64,000 nt of DNA from Lactobacillus isalae (GCF_947539375.1 NZ_OX443569.1:1922001-1986000); one strand, 5' to 3'. Numbered from the stretch's first letter, positions 7,856 through 17,270 are shown. Made by a program: numbers and translations. The notes: generated by a model not told the origin, from the sequence alone.

Positions 7856-10270
7856 ATGCGTTCAACAAATAAGAAATTTATTAGTGCATTAGCTTGTGCT
7901 AGTGCTATGACAGCTTTAGCAATTGTAGATCCGATGGGTGTTACTAAAACTCATCAAGTAGCACAAGCCGCAACTGATAATGTGCCTGCACGTTCTGCAG
8001 GTGTGGATGTTTCAAGTTGGCAAGGTACTAACTTGAATCAACAAGCAAAATCTGGGGCACAATTTGCTGTCGTTAAAGTATCTGAAGGTACAAATTATCA
8101 AAATCCTAATGCTCAAGGTCAAATCCAGAGTGCTGAACAAAATAATATGATGACTATGGGTTACCACTACACTCATTTTGGTTCAGACAGCAATCGAGCA
8201 GTTCAAGAAGGAAACTACGCAGTTAATTCAGCACAACAAGCTGGTTTACCACAAGGTTCATACTTAGCAACTGATTGGGAGCAAGACGTTAACAATAATA
8301 CTAACGGCAGTGTTGCAGCTAATACTAATGCAATTACTAGCTTCATGGATACTGTTCATGATGGTGGATACAACCCAATGCTTTATTCTAGTGAATGGTT
8401 ATTAAAGAATAAGGTTGATACTAATAAGATTTCTGAAAAGTATCCAAATGCCTTATGGGTAGCTAAGTATAAGACTAATGGCCGTGAAGATAATCCTGAC
8501 TTCAACTACTTCCCATCAATGGATAATGTGGCTATTTGGCAATATACACAAAATTGGCGTGGTCAAAATGTTGATGGAAATGTTAATGTGGTTCCACTTT
8601 CTAATAAGACTAATACTAATAACAACACATCAAATAACGCTGCTAATACCAATAATTCAAATGCTAATAACGGTCAAAGTAGTAGTCAAGCACCTGCTAG
8701 ACCAAACACTAGTAAACCAGTTGAAACCGAAACTAATTGGATTAAGCAAGATGGTACTTTCACTACAGGTGGTGCAATTAATTTAAGAACTGGTGCAAGT
8801 ACTAATAGTAATATCATTGCTCAACTTCCAGCAAACAGTGAAGTTAAGTATGATGCTTATGCAACTAAAGGTAATTACACATGGTTAAGACAACCACGTG
8901 CAAATAACGAATATGGCTACTTAGTAGGACGTGCAAATGGTCAAGATTGGGGTACTTTTAAGACGACTCCAAGTACTAATAATACTGCTAAGCCAAGTAC
9001 TAATAACAATAATAAACCAGTTCAACCAACTACCAAGCCAAGCCAACCAGCTCAAAAACCAAGTACAAACACTAATGTAAATAGTGACTGGACTAAGCAA
9101 AATGGTGTATTTATCACAGGTGGCGCAATTAACTTAAGAACTGGAGCAAGCACTAACAGTAAAGTAATTACAGAATTACCAGCTAACTCAGAAGTTAAAT
9201 ATGACGCTTACCGTACGATTGGCCAATACACATGGCTAAGACAACCACGTGCAAATAACGAATACGGCTACTTAGTAGGCCGTAACAATGGCCAAGCATG
9301 GGGAACATTCAAAGAAGGTTCCGCAACAGCAAGTAAGCCAGCTCAACCAACTACCAAGCCAAGTCAACCAGCTCAAAAACCAAGCACAAATACTAATGTA
9401 AATAGTGACTGGACTAAGCAAGATGGTGTATTTATCACAGGTGGCGCAATTAACTTAAGAACTGGCGCAAGCACTAACAGTAAAGTAATTACAGAATTAC
9501 CAGCTAACTCAGAAGTTAAGTACGACGCTTACCATACGATTGGCCAATACACATGGTTAAGACAACCACGTGCAAATGGTCAATATGGATACCTAGTAGG
9601 CCGTAATAATGGTCAAGCATGGGGAACATTCAAGGAAGGTTCTGCAGCAGCAAGTAAGCCAAGTCAACCAACTACCAAGCCAAGCCAACCAGCTCAAAGA
9701 CCAAGTACAAACACTAATGTAAATAGTGACTGGACTAAGCAAAACGGTGTATTTATTACGGGTGGCGCAATTAACTTAAGAACTGGCGCAAGTACTAACA
9801 GTAAGGTAATTACACAATTACCAGCCAACTCAGAAGTTAAATATGACGCTTACCGTACAGAAGGTCAATACACATGGTTGAGACAACCACGTGCAAATGG
9901 TCAATATGGTTATTTAGTAGGCCGTAACAATGGTCAAGCATGGGGAACATTTAAAGAAGAATCAGCTAAAGCTACTACTCCGGTAGCTAATAAACCTGTT
10001 CAACAAACTACTCCTAAGCAAGTAACTACTAATAATGCTACTTGGACTAAGCAAAATGGTACTTTCATTACCGGTGGTGCAATTAACTTAAGAACTGGAG
10101 CAAGTACTACTAGCCCAATTATTGAAACTTTACCAATTAATACTGTAATTAAGTACGATGCATATTACCGTTCTGGTAACTATGTATGGTTAAGACAACC
10201 ACGTGCAAATGGCCAATATGGTTATTTAGTTGGTCGCTTGAACAACCAAGCATGGGGAACTTACAGATAA
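7856..10270 (+). CDS. Secreted GH25 muramidase with five SH3b repeats
   Basis: An 804-aa secreted lysozyme-type muramidase. The signal peptide ends near residue 39. The GH25 domain (about 46-245) has the N-terminal D51 in GVDVSSWQG and the DWE pair D140/E142, which are the expected catalytic acids. An Asn/Thr linker leads to five SH3b-type wall-binding domains at about residues 295-368, 412-485, 519-592, 626-699 and 730-804, each starting W-T/I-K-Q and ending WGTFK or WGTYR. Linkers between them are Lys/Pro/Ser/Gln-rich. It hydrolyses the MurNAc-GlcNAc bond of peptidoglycan. The three central repeats are almost identical with a 107-codon period, so copy number may vary between strains. A strong terminator follows. 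Confidence 0.93.
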   Translation: MRSTNKKFISALACASAMTALAIVDPMGVTKTHQVAQAATDNVPARSAGVDVSSWQGTNLNQQAKSGAQFAVVKVSEGTNYQNPNAQGQIQSAEQNNMMTMGYHYTHFGSDSNRAVQEGNYAVNSAQQAGLPQGSYLATDWEQDVNNNTNGSVAANTNAITSFMDTVHDGGYNPMLYSSEWLLKNKVDTNKISEKYPNALWVAKYKTNGREDNPDFNYFPSMDNVAIWQYTQNWRGQNVDGNVNVVPLSNKTNTNNNTSNNAANTNNSNANNGQSSSQAPARPNTSKPVETETNWIKQDGTFTTGGAINLRTGASTNSNIIAQLPANSEVKYDAYATKGNYTWLRQPRANNEYGYLVGRANGQDWGTFKTTPSTNNTAKPSTNNNNKPVQPTTKPSQPAQKPSTNTNVNSDWTKQNGVFITGGAINLRTGASTNSKVITELPANSEVKYDAYRTIGQYTWLRQPRANNEYGYLVGRNNGQAWGTFKEGSATASKPAQPTTKPSQPAQKPSTNTNVNSDWTKQDGVFITGGAINLRTGASTNSKVITELPANSEVKYDAYHTIGQYTWLRQPRANGQYGYLVGRNNGQAWGTFKEGSAAASKPSQPTTKPSQPAQRPSTNTNVNSDWTKQNGVFITGGAINLRTGASTNSKVITQLPANSEVKYDAYRTEGQYTWLRQPRANGQYGYLVGRNNGQAWGTFKEESAKATTPVANKPVQQTTPKQVTTNNATWTKQNGTFITGGAINLRTGASTTSPIIETLPINTVIKYDAYYRSGNYVWLRQPRANGQYGYLVGRLNNQAWGTYR
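9086..10048 (+). repeat. Tandem 321-bp repeat array (SH3b domains)
   Basis: Three successive units begin at 9086, 9407 and 9728, exactly 321 bp (107 codons) apart. Each encodes one SH3b domain plus its Lys/Pro-rich linker, with very few substitutions. The outer domains (from about 8738 and 10043) are more diverged. The period is a multiple of three, so unit gain or loss would keep the frame. Confidence 0.9.
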
Positions 10271-10305
10271 TTTGATAATAGTTCTTAAATAGACTAAAAA
10301 ACATG

Positions 10306-10338
10306 AAAGACATGATCCGAATAGGAATCATGTCTTTT
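10306..10338 (+). terminator. Intrinsic terminator after the GH25 gene
   Basis: AAAGACATGATCC pairs with GGAATCATGTCTTT (one bulge) and a T run follows. Confidence 0.85.
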
Positions 10339-10381
10339 TTGTCTTATAATAATCTATGAAAAAAGCATGGAGGATATAGTT

Positions 10382-11194
10382 TTGATTTATACAGTAACCT
10401 TAGACCCTAGCGAAAGCGTAGTAGGTAAAGGAATTAATATTTCACTTATTCTAAAAAAATTAGGTATTGATTCAATTGCAACCGGTATTGTAAATCATAA
10501 AAATGTAGAGCAGGTTGCAGAAGAACTTGATAAAGCAGAAATAGGAAATCAATTTATTGAGCAGAAACGTGGAATTAAAATTACCGCTAAGAATCAGCAA
10601 AAATTGTTAGATTATCTTAAAGTTTTAAAAGCTGGCGATATCTTAGTAATTGCTGGTAGTTTTGCTAAAGGTATCGATCCAGTCTATTTAACTGATCTTG
10701 CCAGAGTCGCTGATAAACGAGCAGCAGGTTTAGTTGTTGATGTGCCTTATGAAAATGTACTCGATATCTTACCAATGAACCCACTATTAATTAAACCAAA
10801 TGAAACTGAATTAAAGCATTGGTTTGAAAAAGATAATCAAGAAGTAACAACAGAAGAACTAATTAATATGGCCCACAACCTAGTGGTTAAAGGTGCACAA
10901 CATGTATTGTTGTCTTTAGGCGCTAACGGAGCTGCAATTGTTAATATGATGGATGCTTTAATGGCACATGCGCCTGAAATTGAAGAAGTTAATAGCACTG
11001 GTAGTGGAGATGCACTTCTTGGAACTTTCCTTGCTGGAATGTTAAAAGGCTATATGCCAGTTAGAAACTTATCAGATGCGATTGCTGCGGGAAGTGATAC
11101 TGCCCAAAGTGAATGGCTTACTGACTTTAGAACTACACCAGCCCTTCAAAAACAGGTCATTGCAAGAAGAATTACCTTTGAAGAAGCAGAATAA
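10382..11194 (+). CDS. Lid-less 1-phosphofructokinase-like PfkB family protein
   Basis: A 270-aa PfkB/ribokinase-fold protein closest to 1-phosphofructokinase and tagatose-6-phosphate kinase. I start it at TTG 10382, 8 nt after GGAGG, which gives the family opening MIYTVTLDPS; the in-frame ATG at 10367 overlaps that site. The ATP-side motifs are present (KPNETEL, LLSLGANGAA, and STGSGDALLGTFLAGML with the catalytic Asp). The normal segment between LNPS and GGKGIN (about 25 residues) is replaced by about four residues (ESVV). The later strand pair that carries T-R-x-N is also shortened (QKRGIKITAK). These two segments form the lid over the sugar-phosphate in the family. It may bind a different ligand or be non-catalytic. 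It is single-gene, with its own terminator. Confidence 0.8.
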   Translation: MIYTVTLDPSESVVGKGINISLILKKLGIDSIATGIVNHKNVEQVAEELDKAEIGNQFIEQKRGIKITAKNQQKLLDYLKVLKAGDILVIAGSFAKGIDPVYLTDLARVADKRAAGLVVDVPYENVLDILPMNPLLIKPNETELKHWFEKDNQEVTTEELINMAHNLVVKGAQHVLLSLGANGAAIVNMMDALMAHAPEIEEVNSTGSGDALLGTFLAGMLKGYMPVRNLSDAIAAGSDTAQSEWLTDFRTTPALQKQVIARRITFEEAE

Positions 11195-11198
11195 AGAA

Positions 11199-11232
11199 AA
11201 TAAGTTGGCTTGCTAAGGCCGACTTATTTTTT
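11199..11232 (+). terminator. Intrinsic terminator after the PfkB-like gene
   Basis: AATAAGTTGGC pairs with GCCGACTTATT around an 8-nt loop, followed by T residues. Confidence 0.85.
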
Positions 11233-11282
11233 GATGCTTTTTTTAGTATAATTACAGTAATTTTATTATAAGGGGAATAAAA

Positions 11283-13109
11283 GTGGACTTATCTATATTT
11301 ATAGTTAGTTTAGCTGCCTTAGTAATTCCAATTATTATGGCGCGGTTTAGGATCAATGCTATTCCAACCGCTGTTGCTGAAATCTTAACTGGAATAATTC
11401 TGGGAAAAAGCTTATTAGACACGATTAAGATTACGAGCAGCGTATCACTTCTATCGAATCTAGGAGTGATTTTACTAATGTTTTTATCAGGAATGGAAAT
11501 TAATTTTGATTTATTCAAGAAAAAGGACCTACCTGATACTAAGCAAAGCGATATTAATCCAGCGCGAATTGCAATCTTTTCTTTTGCAGCAATTACGGTT
11601 ACAGCCTTTGTTTTAGCGGAAGTATTAAAATTAATCGGTCTCTTCAGTGACGCGATGCTGGCCATGATTATCTTTATGACAGTTGCTCTTGGAGTAGTTA
11701 TTGCCACATTGAAAGAAAAAGAAATCTTGTCACGTCCAATTGGACAGACTATTTTGCTGACTGCTGTTTTAGGAGAAGTAATTCCGCTACTTCTTTTGAC
11801 AATCTATGCTTCAATTAATGGTGGTAATGCAGGCAGATTATGGCTGATTATTTTATTATTTATTGCAGCAATTATCTTATTACGACGGTTTAAACAACCT
11901 TATGGATGGTTTAATAAAATATCTAAAGCTACTACGCAATTAGATATTAGGCTAGCTTTCTTTTTGATTTTCACATTAGTAACTGTTGCTGAACGAGTGG
12001 GTGCAGAAAATATCCTTGGCGCCTTTTTAGCAGGAATGGTTATGAAACTGCTTGAGCCTAGTGAAGCAACCATGGATAAGTTGACTTCGATTGGTTATGG
12101 CTTCTTTATTCCAATTTTCTTCATTACAACTGGTGTTAAGTTAGACCTAAAGTCGTTAATTACTAATCCGAATGCTTTAATGTTAATTCCGGTTTTAGTA
12201 TTATTCTTACTTTTGGCAAAATTACCAATCTTCTTAGTTTATGTTCGTAACTTCAATAAACGTAACAGTATTGCTGGAACATTTTTGATTATGACGACGA
12301 TTACGATTGTGCTTCCAACATTAGAAGTTGCGCGTAAACTTAATGCAATTACTGAGACGCAATCAGATGCCTTTATTTTAGCGGCTGTTGTGGTATGTAT
12401 TTTAGGCCCAATTTTGTTTAATTCGATCTTCAAGTTAAGTAAGGAAGATAAAATTAAGCAAAGAGTCGTTATGATGGGAACTAACGTAATGACTGTGCCT
12501 GTAGCGCAAGAACTTCATGACAATTGGTATGATGTATTGCTAGTGACTCATAAGAAAGATAATTATGATACTTACAAGAGTAGGGTAGCTAACTTAAAAT
12601 TAATTCCAAGTCTTGAAGAAGGATGTCTAGAAAAGGCTGGTGTCTTTGACTGCGATATTTTAGTAGCAGGATTCATTGAAGATGACTTAAATCGTAAGAT
12701 CGCCCGGATGGCAAAAGATCACGGCGTTCAACGTGTAATTGCTAGCCAAGAGCGGCCAAAGCCTGAAACGATTAAGACTTTAGTTAATGAAAAGATTGAG
12801 ATATATAATGTCTTCAATGTTCAAACTTCCGTTTTACGAGCTTTGATTGAATCGCCATCAATTTTGAGAATTTTAACTGACACTAAAAATGGTCTCTTTG
12901 AAGTAACTGTTAGAAACCATAAATATGCTGGTCAAAAATTAATGAACTTCGACTTTATTGAACAGATGACAGTAAGTCGAATTTGGAGAAATGGTAAATG
13001 GCTGGTACCGCATGGTAATACGATTATTGAAGTGGGTGACCATTTGATTTTTACAGCTAAAGGCGAAGATGCTGAAAGAATTAGAGAAGAATTAGGCCGA
13101 AGAAATTAA
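11283..13109 (+). CDS. Kef-type monovalent cation/proton antiporter with TrkA domains
   Basis: A 608-aa CPA2-family antiporter. About 12 membrane segments cover residues 1-385. A TrkA-N-type Rossmann domain follows (about 394-510, starting RVVMMGTNVMTVPVAQEL), then a TrkA-C domain (about 525-605, ending HLIFTAKGEDAERI). It exchanges K+ or Na+ for protons at the membrane, for pH or osmotic balance. The nucleotide-binding glycine pattern is poor (GTNVMT in place of GxGxxG), so NAD(H) control may be lost or changed. The start is GTG 11283 after AAGGGG. The terminator at 13123-13151 is shared with the convergent neighbour. The ion cannot be decided from sequence. Confidence 0.88.
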   Translation: MDLSIFIVSLAALVIPIIMARFRINAIPTAVAEILTGIILGKSLLDTIKITSSVSLLSNLGVILLMFLSGMEINFDLFKKKDLPDTKQSDINPARIAIFSFAAITVTAFVLAEVLKLIGLFSDAMLAMIIFMTVALGVVIATLKEKEILSRPIGQTILLTAVLGEVIPLLLLTIYASINGGNAGRLWLIILLFIAAIILLRRFKQPYGWFNKISKATTQLDIRLAFFLIFTLVTVAERVGAENILGAFLAGMVMKLLEPSEATMDKLTSIGYGFFIPIFFITTGVKLDLKSLITNPNALMLIPVLVLFLLLAKLPIFLVYVRNFNKRNSIAGTFLIMTTITIVLPTLEVARKLNAITETQSDAFILAAVVVCILGPILFNSIFKLSKEDKIKQRVVMMGTNVMTVPVAQELHDNWYDVLLVTHKKDNYDTYKSRVANLKLIPSLEEGCLEKAGVFDCDILVAGFIEDDLNRKIARMAKDHGVQRVIASQERPKPETIKTLVNEKIEIYNVFNVQTSVLRALIESPSILRILTDTKNGLFEVTVRNHKYAGQKLMNFDFIEQMTVSRIWRNGKWLVPHGNTIIEVGDHLIFTAKGEDAERIREELGRRN

Positions 13110-13122
13110 ATATGAAAAAAAG

Positions 13123-13151
13123 AAAAAGACAGGATAATTCCTGTCTTTTTT
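13123..13151. terminator. Bidirectional terminator
   Basis: AAAAAGACAGGA / TCCTGTCTTTTT with a TAAT loop lies between convergent genes and has T runs both ways. Confidence 0.9.
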
Positions 13152-13152
13152 G

Positions 13153-14115
13153 TTAACGCTGATTCTTTGCCTCTTGTAAAATAATCAGTGTATTTAAACT
13201 ATGAGTAAAAGCTTGATCAGCTGCTTTAAAATTATGTTGATCGATAATCTTAGTAAATTCGATGAATTCAGCAACCATGCGGTGAGAATATTTATTATTG
13301 TTAGTGACTTCAAGTTCTTGTCCACGTAGCTGCATCCCCACTTTAGGCATTTCATTTGGATGCCCGTAAATAATAAGTGTGCCTTTTTCACCTTCAATGG
13401 TACTGACATTAGGTGAAAAACTGTCTTTAGCAGCTATAGAACTTACTTGTTTATCAGGGTAACTGAGGTGCAAGATACCAGAAGTGTCGATATTTTTTTG
13501 AATGGTTGGGAAATATTTCACGGAATTAGGTTTACCAAATAGCTTAGTGATAATGTGCAAATTATAGATCCCCAGATCCATTAAAGCACCGCCATCTTTT
13601 TTAGGATCAAAAGCAGGTTGAATATCTCCTGCTAAAAAAGCATCATAACGACTAGAGTATTGTGTGTAATTGAGGTTTACGACATGAATTGGGGCGATTT
13701 TATCTAAATTAGCTTCGATAAACTTAAAGTTTTCTAAGTAAATGTTGGTGATAGCCTCAATAATGATTAGCTTCTTTTGATCGGCAATTTCTTTTAATTC
13801 ACGCGCTTCATCAGAAGTTGCAACAAATGGTTTTTCACAAATGACATTTTTGCCAGCTTCAAGAGCAGCTTTTGAAATAGAAAAATGCAAGCTGTTTGGA
13901 ACAGCTACGTAGATGGTGTCGACGTTTGGATCATTAAATATATCCTCATTATTGTCGTACAATTTGGATATTTTATATTCTTTTTGTAAATCTAAGCCAA
14001 CTTGATGACTTCTCTTAGTAGTTGCTAGCGCTGCTAGTTCAAGATCAGGAATTTGATCAGCAATTGTTAGAAAGTCATGGACAATTTTTCCAGAACCGAT
14101 AATACCCAGTTTCAT
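13153..14115 (-). CDS. Gfo/Idh/MocA family oxidoreductase
   Basis: A 320-aa NAD(P)-dependent dehydrogenase. The N-terminal Rossmann motif is GIIGSGKIVHDF (residues about 4-15). The family signature CEKPF with its catalytic Lys is at about 92-96, and the C-terminal domain has GGALMDLGIYNLH, which carries the conserved Asp and His. Such enzymes oxidise or reduce sugars, inositols or related cyclic polyols; the substrate here is unknown. It is cytoplasmic. It begins 11 bp after the stop of the membrane-anchored gene at 14127-14909, and the two may form an operon with 14931-15758, although the products have no obvious functional link. Confidence 0.9.
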   Translation of the reverse strand: MKLGIIGSGKIVHDFLTIADQIPDLELAALATTKRSHQVGLDLQKEYKISKLYDNNEDIFNDPNVDTIYVAVPNSLHFSISKAALEAGKNVICEKPFVATSDEARELKEIADQKKLIIIEAITNIYLENFKFIEANLDKIAPIHVVNLNYTQYSSRYDAFLAGDIQPAFDPKKDGGALMDLGIYNLHIITKLFGKPNSVKYFPTIQKNIDTSGILHLSYPDKQVSSIAAKDSFSPNVSTIEGEKGTLIIYGHPNEMPKVGMQLRGQELEVTNNNKYSHRMVAEFIEFTKIIDQHNFKAADQAFTHSLNTLIILQEAKNQR

Positions 14116-14126
14116 TTTTTTCTCCT

Positions 14127-14909
14127 TTAATTTGACTTAATATTTAGTTTTTTAGCATTTTTAGTGACTGAAGATGGAATCTTCAATTTCTTAACTTGGT
14201 TAACGTCATAAAGGTGAAGAGATAGCGTGCCTTCTTTTTTACTATAGTATGTAACCTTGTAATAAAGTTCAGTTAACTCTTTTTTGCGATTAACTTTAAC
14301 CTGAAGCTCAATATTTTTAACATTGCTTGAATGAGGATCGCTAGTTGGAGCTACAGAAGTTGCTTTTTGCATACTTTTAATGACGGCTTTATTATTGCCA
14401 TGATAAGAAATCACATAGCCCCCCAGGCCATTAGACTTAAGTGTTAATTGCTTAAATGCCTCATCAGAAAACTGTTTAAAGTTATGAGCGGTATAAAGCT
14501 TTTTATAGCCAGAATATACTTCATTAAAAATTGCGTTTTGCTTGATATAATTCCATTCTTCTTTGTTATCACGGTGGTAAACGTATTGATCGTTAGACCA
14601 TAGTTCAGAATTTGTGTCTGATTTTGGAACGCTTTTCATTGAGATATGAATTGTATTATTGGGCCCAACGACATAATTTGAATACATTTTGCCTTTTGAG
14701 TTAGTAGTTTTGACATCAACGCGAGCAGTTTTGACATTAGTGTCAGATGCTCCTGTCAAAGCAGCTTTAGGGCTTGGCTTGCCAAAGGCAATTATAGCGC
14801 CCCAGATTACAAGTACTAAAACAATAATGGCTAAAATTAAAGCGGCAATTTTGCCGCCTTGATTGTGAGAAAAAATATTTTTTTTGCTTTTTTCTTTATT
14901 TTTCTGCAT
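14127..14909 (-). CDS. Membrane-anchored extracellular protein, unknown function
   Basis: A 260-aa protein with one N-terminal membrane anchor (about residues 20-45, a run of Ala/Ile/Leu/Val ending IIAFG) and an extracytoplasmic domain. The N terminus is Lys-rich, so the tail is inside and the domain outside. The outer domain alternates beta strands with Lys/Ser turns and looks like a LolA-type half-barrel, as does that of its upstream neighbour; this is inference from pattern only. It lies 21 bp downstream of that lipoprotein gene. I do not recognise a named family with certainty. Roles in envelope sensing or lipid handling are possible but unproved. Confidence 0.7.
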   Translation of the reverse strand: MQKNKEKSKKNIFSHNQGGKIAALILAIIVLVLVIWGAIIAFGKPSPKAALTGASDTNVKTARVDVKTTNSKGKMYSNYVVGPNNTIHISMKSVPKSDTNSELWSNDQYVYHRDNKEEWNYIKQNAIFNEVYSGYKKLYTAHNFKQFSDEAFKQLTLKSNGLGGYVISYHGNNKAVIKSMQKATSVAPTSDPHSSNVKNIELQVKVNRKKELTELYYKVTYYSKKEGTLSLHLYDVNQVKKLKIPSSVTKNAKKLNIKSN

Positions 14910-14930
14910 CAGTTTATCTTTCTAAAATAA

Positions 14931-15758
14931 TTATTGATTATTTTGCTCAGCTTGAGCCTTCTTGATTTCTTCTGCATCGATTGCATTCTTTTGAATATCA
15001 GAAGGAACAGCTAAGTCACTGTGTTGACGTAATTGGTCATAAGTTAGATTCCAAGTGAAATTGTATTTTCCACCAGCAGTATATTGAGCTTTAAAAGTCA
15101 TTGATTCAACATTTCTACTTGTAGGATCAATTAAGTAAGTAACCTTTAAGTTTTGAACTTGAGCTGATTTCACTAGACGAGCCACTTGCATGTTTTGTGA
15201 ACCTGGTGTGTTCATAGCATCGATGATTAAAGGATTGACTGCATTCCAAAGGTTAGTATCAGTACCATCAAAGCTGATTTCATAGTTACCATTTTTCTTT
15301 TGAACGGTAGCTTTTTTAGCAAGGGCCTTGTTGATTTTCTTAAAGGTTGCTGGATCGAATCTTTCTTTTACTTGATCGGGATCAAAAGTATCGGCATTAA
15401 TGGAATTCTTAATCCAGTGTCCCTTGTTTTGCTCTAAGAGTAAGTACATGTCCTTTTTTGTCAGCCACATTTGTTCAGTTTGAGATTTTTTCTTTTGGGT
15501 CAAAGTATAAGTAAGATTAGTGATATCACCCTTATCCTTAAAAAGACCTTCTGATTTTGATTTTTGATTCATTTCATCAGAATTAATTGTTTGAGTGAAA
15601 TGTCCGTTAGCCAAGCTAGAATTAAATTTTGCATTAATTAAAGAACTTGCAGAAGGCTCGGTATTAGTCTTTTGCTTATTATTGTTCTTCGAACACGCTG
15701 TAGTTAAAGAAACCAAGACTACTCCTAGTAAGAGCAGGAAACTGAATTTTTTCTTCAT
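14931..15758 (-). CDS. DUF6612-like lipoprotein
   Basis: A 275-aa lipoprotein with the signal peptide MKKKFSFLLLLGVVLVSLTTAC; Cys22 would be lipidated. The mature part begins with a Lys/Asn/Ser spacer. It continues with a domain rich in beta strands (TYTLTQKKKSQTEQMWLTKK, KNGNYEISFDG, ending near AVPSDIQKNAIDAEEI) that resembles the LolA/DUF6612-type fold common in Firmicutes lipoproteins. It is presumably exposed on the outer face of the membrane and paired with the 14127-14909 product. The role is unknown. Confidence 0.75.
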   Translation of the reverse strand: MKKKFSFLLLLGVVLVSLTTACSKNNNKQKTNTEPSASSLINAKFNSSLANGHFTQTINSDEMNQKSKSEGLFKDKGDITNLTYTLTQKKKSQTEQMWLTKKDMYLLLEQNKGHWIKNSINADTFDPDQVKERFDPATFKKINKALAKKATVQKKNGNYEISFDGTDTNLWNAVNPLIIDAMNTPGSQNMQVARLVKSAQVQNLKVTYLIDPTSRNVESMTFKAQYTAGGKYNFTWNLTYDQLRQHSDLAVPSDIQKNAIDAEEIKKAQAEQNNQ

Positions 15759-15848
15759 AAAAATATTCCCCCAATAAAAGTATCTATCTTATCTTATTTC
15801 TTATTTTACTCTATTTTTGCTTAAAAAAAGTATTCTAAAGGCCTAACT

Positions 15849-16271
15849 TTAGTGCTTTTTAAGGACGTTTAAGATATTACGCAATTTGCTGCCTTTAACT
15901 TGCAAATCTTTAACTGGTTGAGTTACTTCGATGCAGCCGATATATTTACCATCTTCGTTGTGGAGACTATAGAAAGAGATGTTAACTGGTTGCTGATTTT
16001 TAATAATCATAATTGAGATGCTTTTGCGCGTGCCTGTATGCATTTGATTTAGAACTTCTTTAACATGTTTTTGGCTGTGGCCGGGATGCACTTCAAAAAC
16101 AGTTTTACCAATATCTTTTTCAGTGCGTTTGAAGAGTCGATTTTCATTCATTGATGACCAAACCACGCAGTCGTTTTCATCTAAGACATCCATTTCTTGC
16201 GGAATCGTCCTGAAAATTGCGTTTAATTGTTCAAGCGAAAGATGGCCGCCTTCTAAGTTGATATTTTCCAT
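15849..16271 (-). CDS. Stand-alone PAS domain protein
   Basis: A 140-aa cytoplasmic protein, essentially one PAS domain (about residues 10-120) with a short basic tail. The sequence DVLDENDCVVWSSMNENRLF, the FEVHPGH segment and YSLHNEDGKYIGCIEV match the PAS_10-like domains that, in other Firmicutes, sit beside DUF438 or hemerythrin domains. Here neither partner domain is present. ATG 16271 is preferred over 16295: it has GGAAG 10 nt upstream and yields MENINLEGG. Haem, flavin or small-molecule sensing is typical of the fold, but no output domain is encoded, so any signal must pass to a partner. Confidence 0.8.
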   Translation of the reverse strand: MENINLEGGHLSLEQLNAIFRTIPQEMDVLDENDCVVWSSMNENRLFKRTEKDIGKTVFEVHPGHSQKHVKEVLNQMHTGTRKSISIMIIKNQQPVNISFYSLHNEDGKYIGCIEVTQPVKDLQVKGSKLRNILNVLKKH

Positions 16272-16430
16272 AGTTAATACTTCCAATCCATGCAAATTAA
16301 TATATCTATTGTTATTTTAACATTAAAAAATTGTGGATTAATAAAGCTTTTTTTCGTAATTCCTATGAAATTTTTGCATAAGCGTGTAAAATAGTTAGTG
16401 AAACATTGAATTTTAAAGGAGATACAGTTC

Positions 16431-17123
16431 ATGTCGAAATTAGTTTTAATTCGTCACGGTCAAAGTGAATGGAACCTTTCTAACCAATTTACTGGTTGGG
16501 TTGATGTAAACCTTTCAGAAAAAGGTGTTGAAGAAGCTAAGAAGGCTGGTCGTTTAATTAAGGAACACGGTCTTGAATTTGATCAAGCTTACACTTCATT
16601 ATTAACTCGTGCTATCAAGACTTTGCACTACGCACTTGAAGAAAGTGACCAACTTTGGATTCCAGAAACTAAGACTTGGAGATTAAACGAACGTCATTAC
16701 GGTGCTCTTCAAGGTTTAAACAAGAAGGCTACTGCTGAAAAATACGGTGACGAACAAGTTCACATTTGGCGTCGTTCATACGATGTTTTGCCACCAGCTA
16801 TTGATGATGACAACGAATTTAGTCAAGCACATGACCGTCGTTACGCAAACTTGGATCCACACATCGTTCCTAAGGCAGAAAACTTACACGTTACTTTAGA
16901 TCGTGTAATGCCATTCTGGGAAGATCACATTGCTCCAGATTTACTTGACGGCAAGAACGTTATTATTGCTGCACACGGTAACTCACTTCGTGCTTTAACT
17001 AAGTACATTGAAAACATCTCTGATGATGACATCATGGACTTAGAAATGAAGACTGGTGAACCAGTTGTTTACACATTTGACGACAAGTTAGATGTTGTTA
17101 ACAAGGAAAAGCTTGACGACTAA
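16431..17123 (+). CDS. gpmA: 2,3-bisphosphoglycerate-dependent phosphoglycerate mutase
   Basis: A 230-aa dPGM that interconverts 3- and 2-phosphoglycerate in glycolysis. The catalytic [10 protein letters not shown] (His9 phosphorylated) opens the protein, and [13 protein letters not shown] and [10 protein letters not shown] (second catalytic His) follow, all as in active family members. It is cytoplasmic and single-gene, with an AAAGGAGA site and a strong terminator. Codon use looks optimised (AAG, GAA, CGT, GTT), as expected for a highly expressed glycolytic gene. Confidence 0.97.
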   Translation: MSKLVLIRHGQSEWNLSNQFTGWVDVNLSEKGVEEAKKAGRLIKEHGLEFDQAYTSLLTRAIKTLHYALEESDQLWIPETKTWRLNERHYGALQGLNKKATAEKYGDEQVHIWRRSYDVLPPAIDDDNEFSQAHDRRYANLDPHIVPKAENLHVTLDRVMPFWEDHIAPDLLDGKNVIIAAHGNSLRALTKYIENISDDDIMDLEMKTGEPVVYTFDDKLDVVNKEKLDD

Positions 17124-17145
17124 TTTTTAGTTATTGAGTATTAAA

Positions 17146-17172
17146 GAACTCCGACGAAAGTCGGAGTTTTTT
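17146..17172 (+). terminator. Terminator of gpmA
   Basis: AACTCCGAC / GTCGGAGTT with a GAAA tetraloop and a T6 run. Confidence 0.95.
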
Positions 17173-17270
17173 GTTATAAAAAATTTTTCACTCTTTTGCG
17201 TAATTAAATATGTAGCAAAAATTTATAATTTATGCGCATGTGTGTATAATTATTAGCAAGGAGAGAAAAA

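Noticed and set aside
8738-10270. Possible CRISPR-like array in the GH25 gene
   Set aside because: The repeat unit is 321 bp, in frame, and encodes SH3b domains; there are no short repeats with unique spacers or cas genes.
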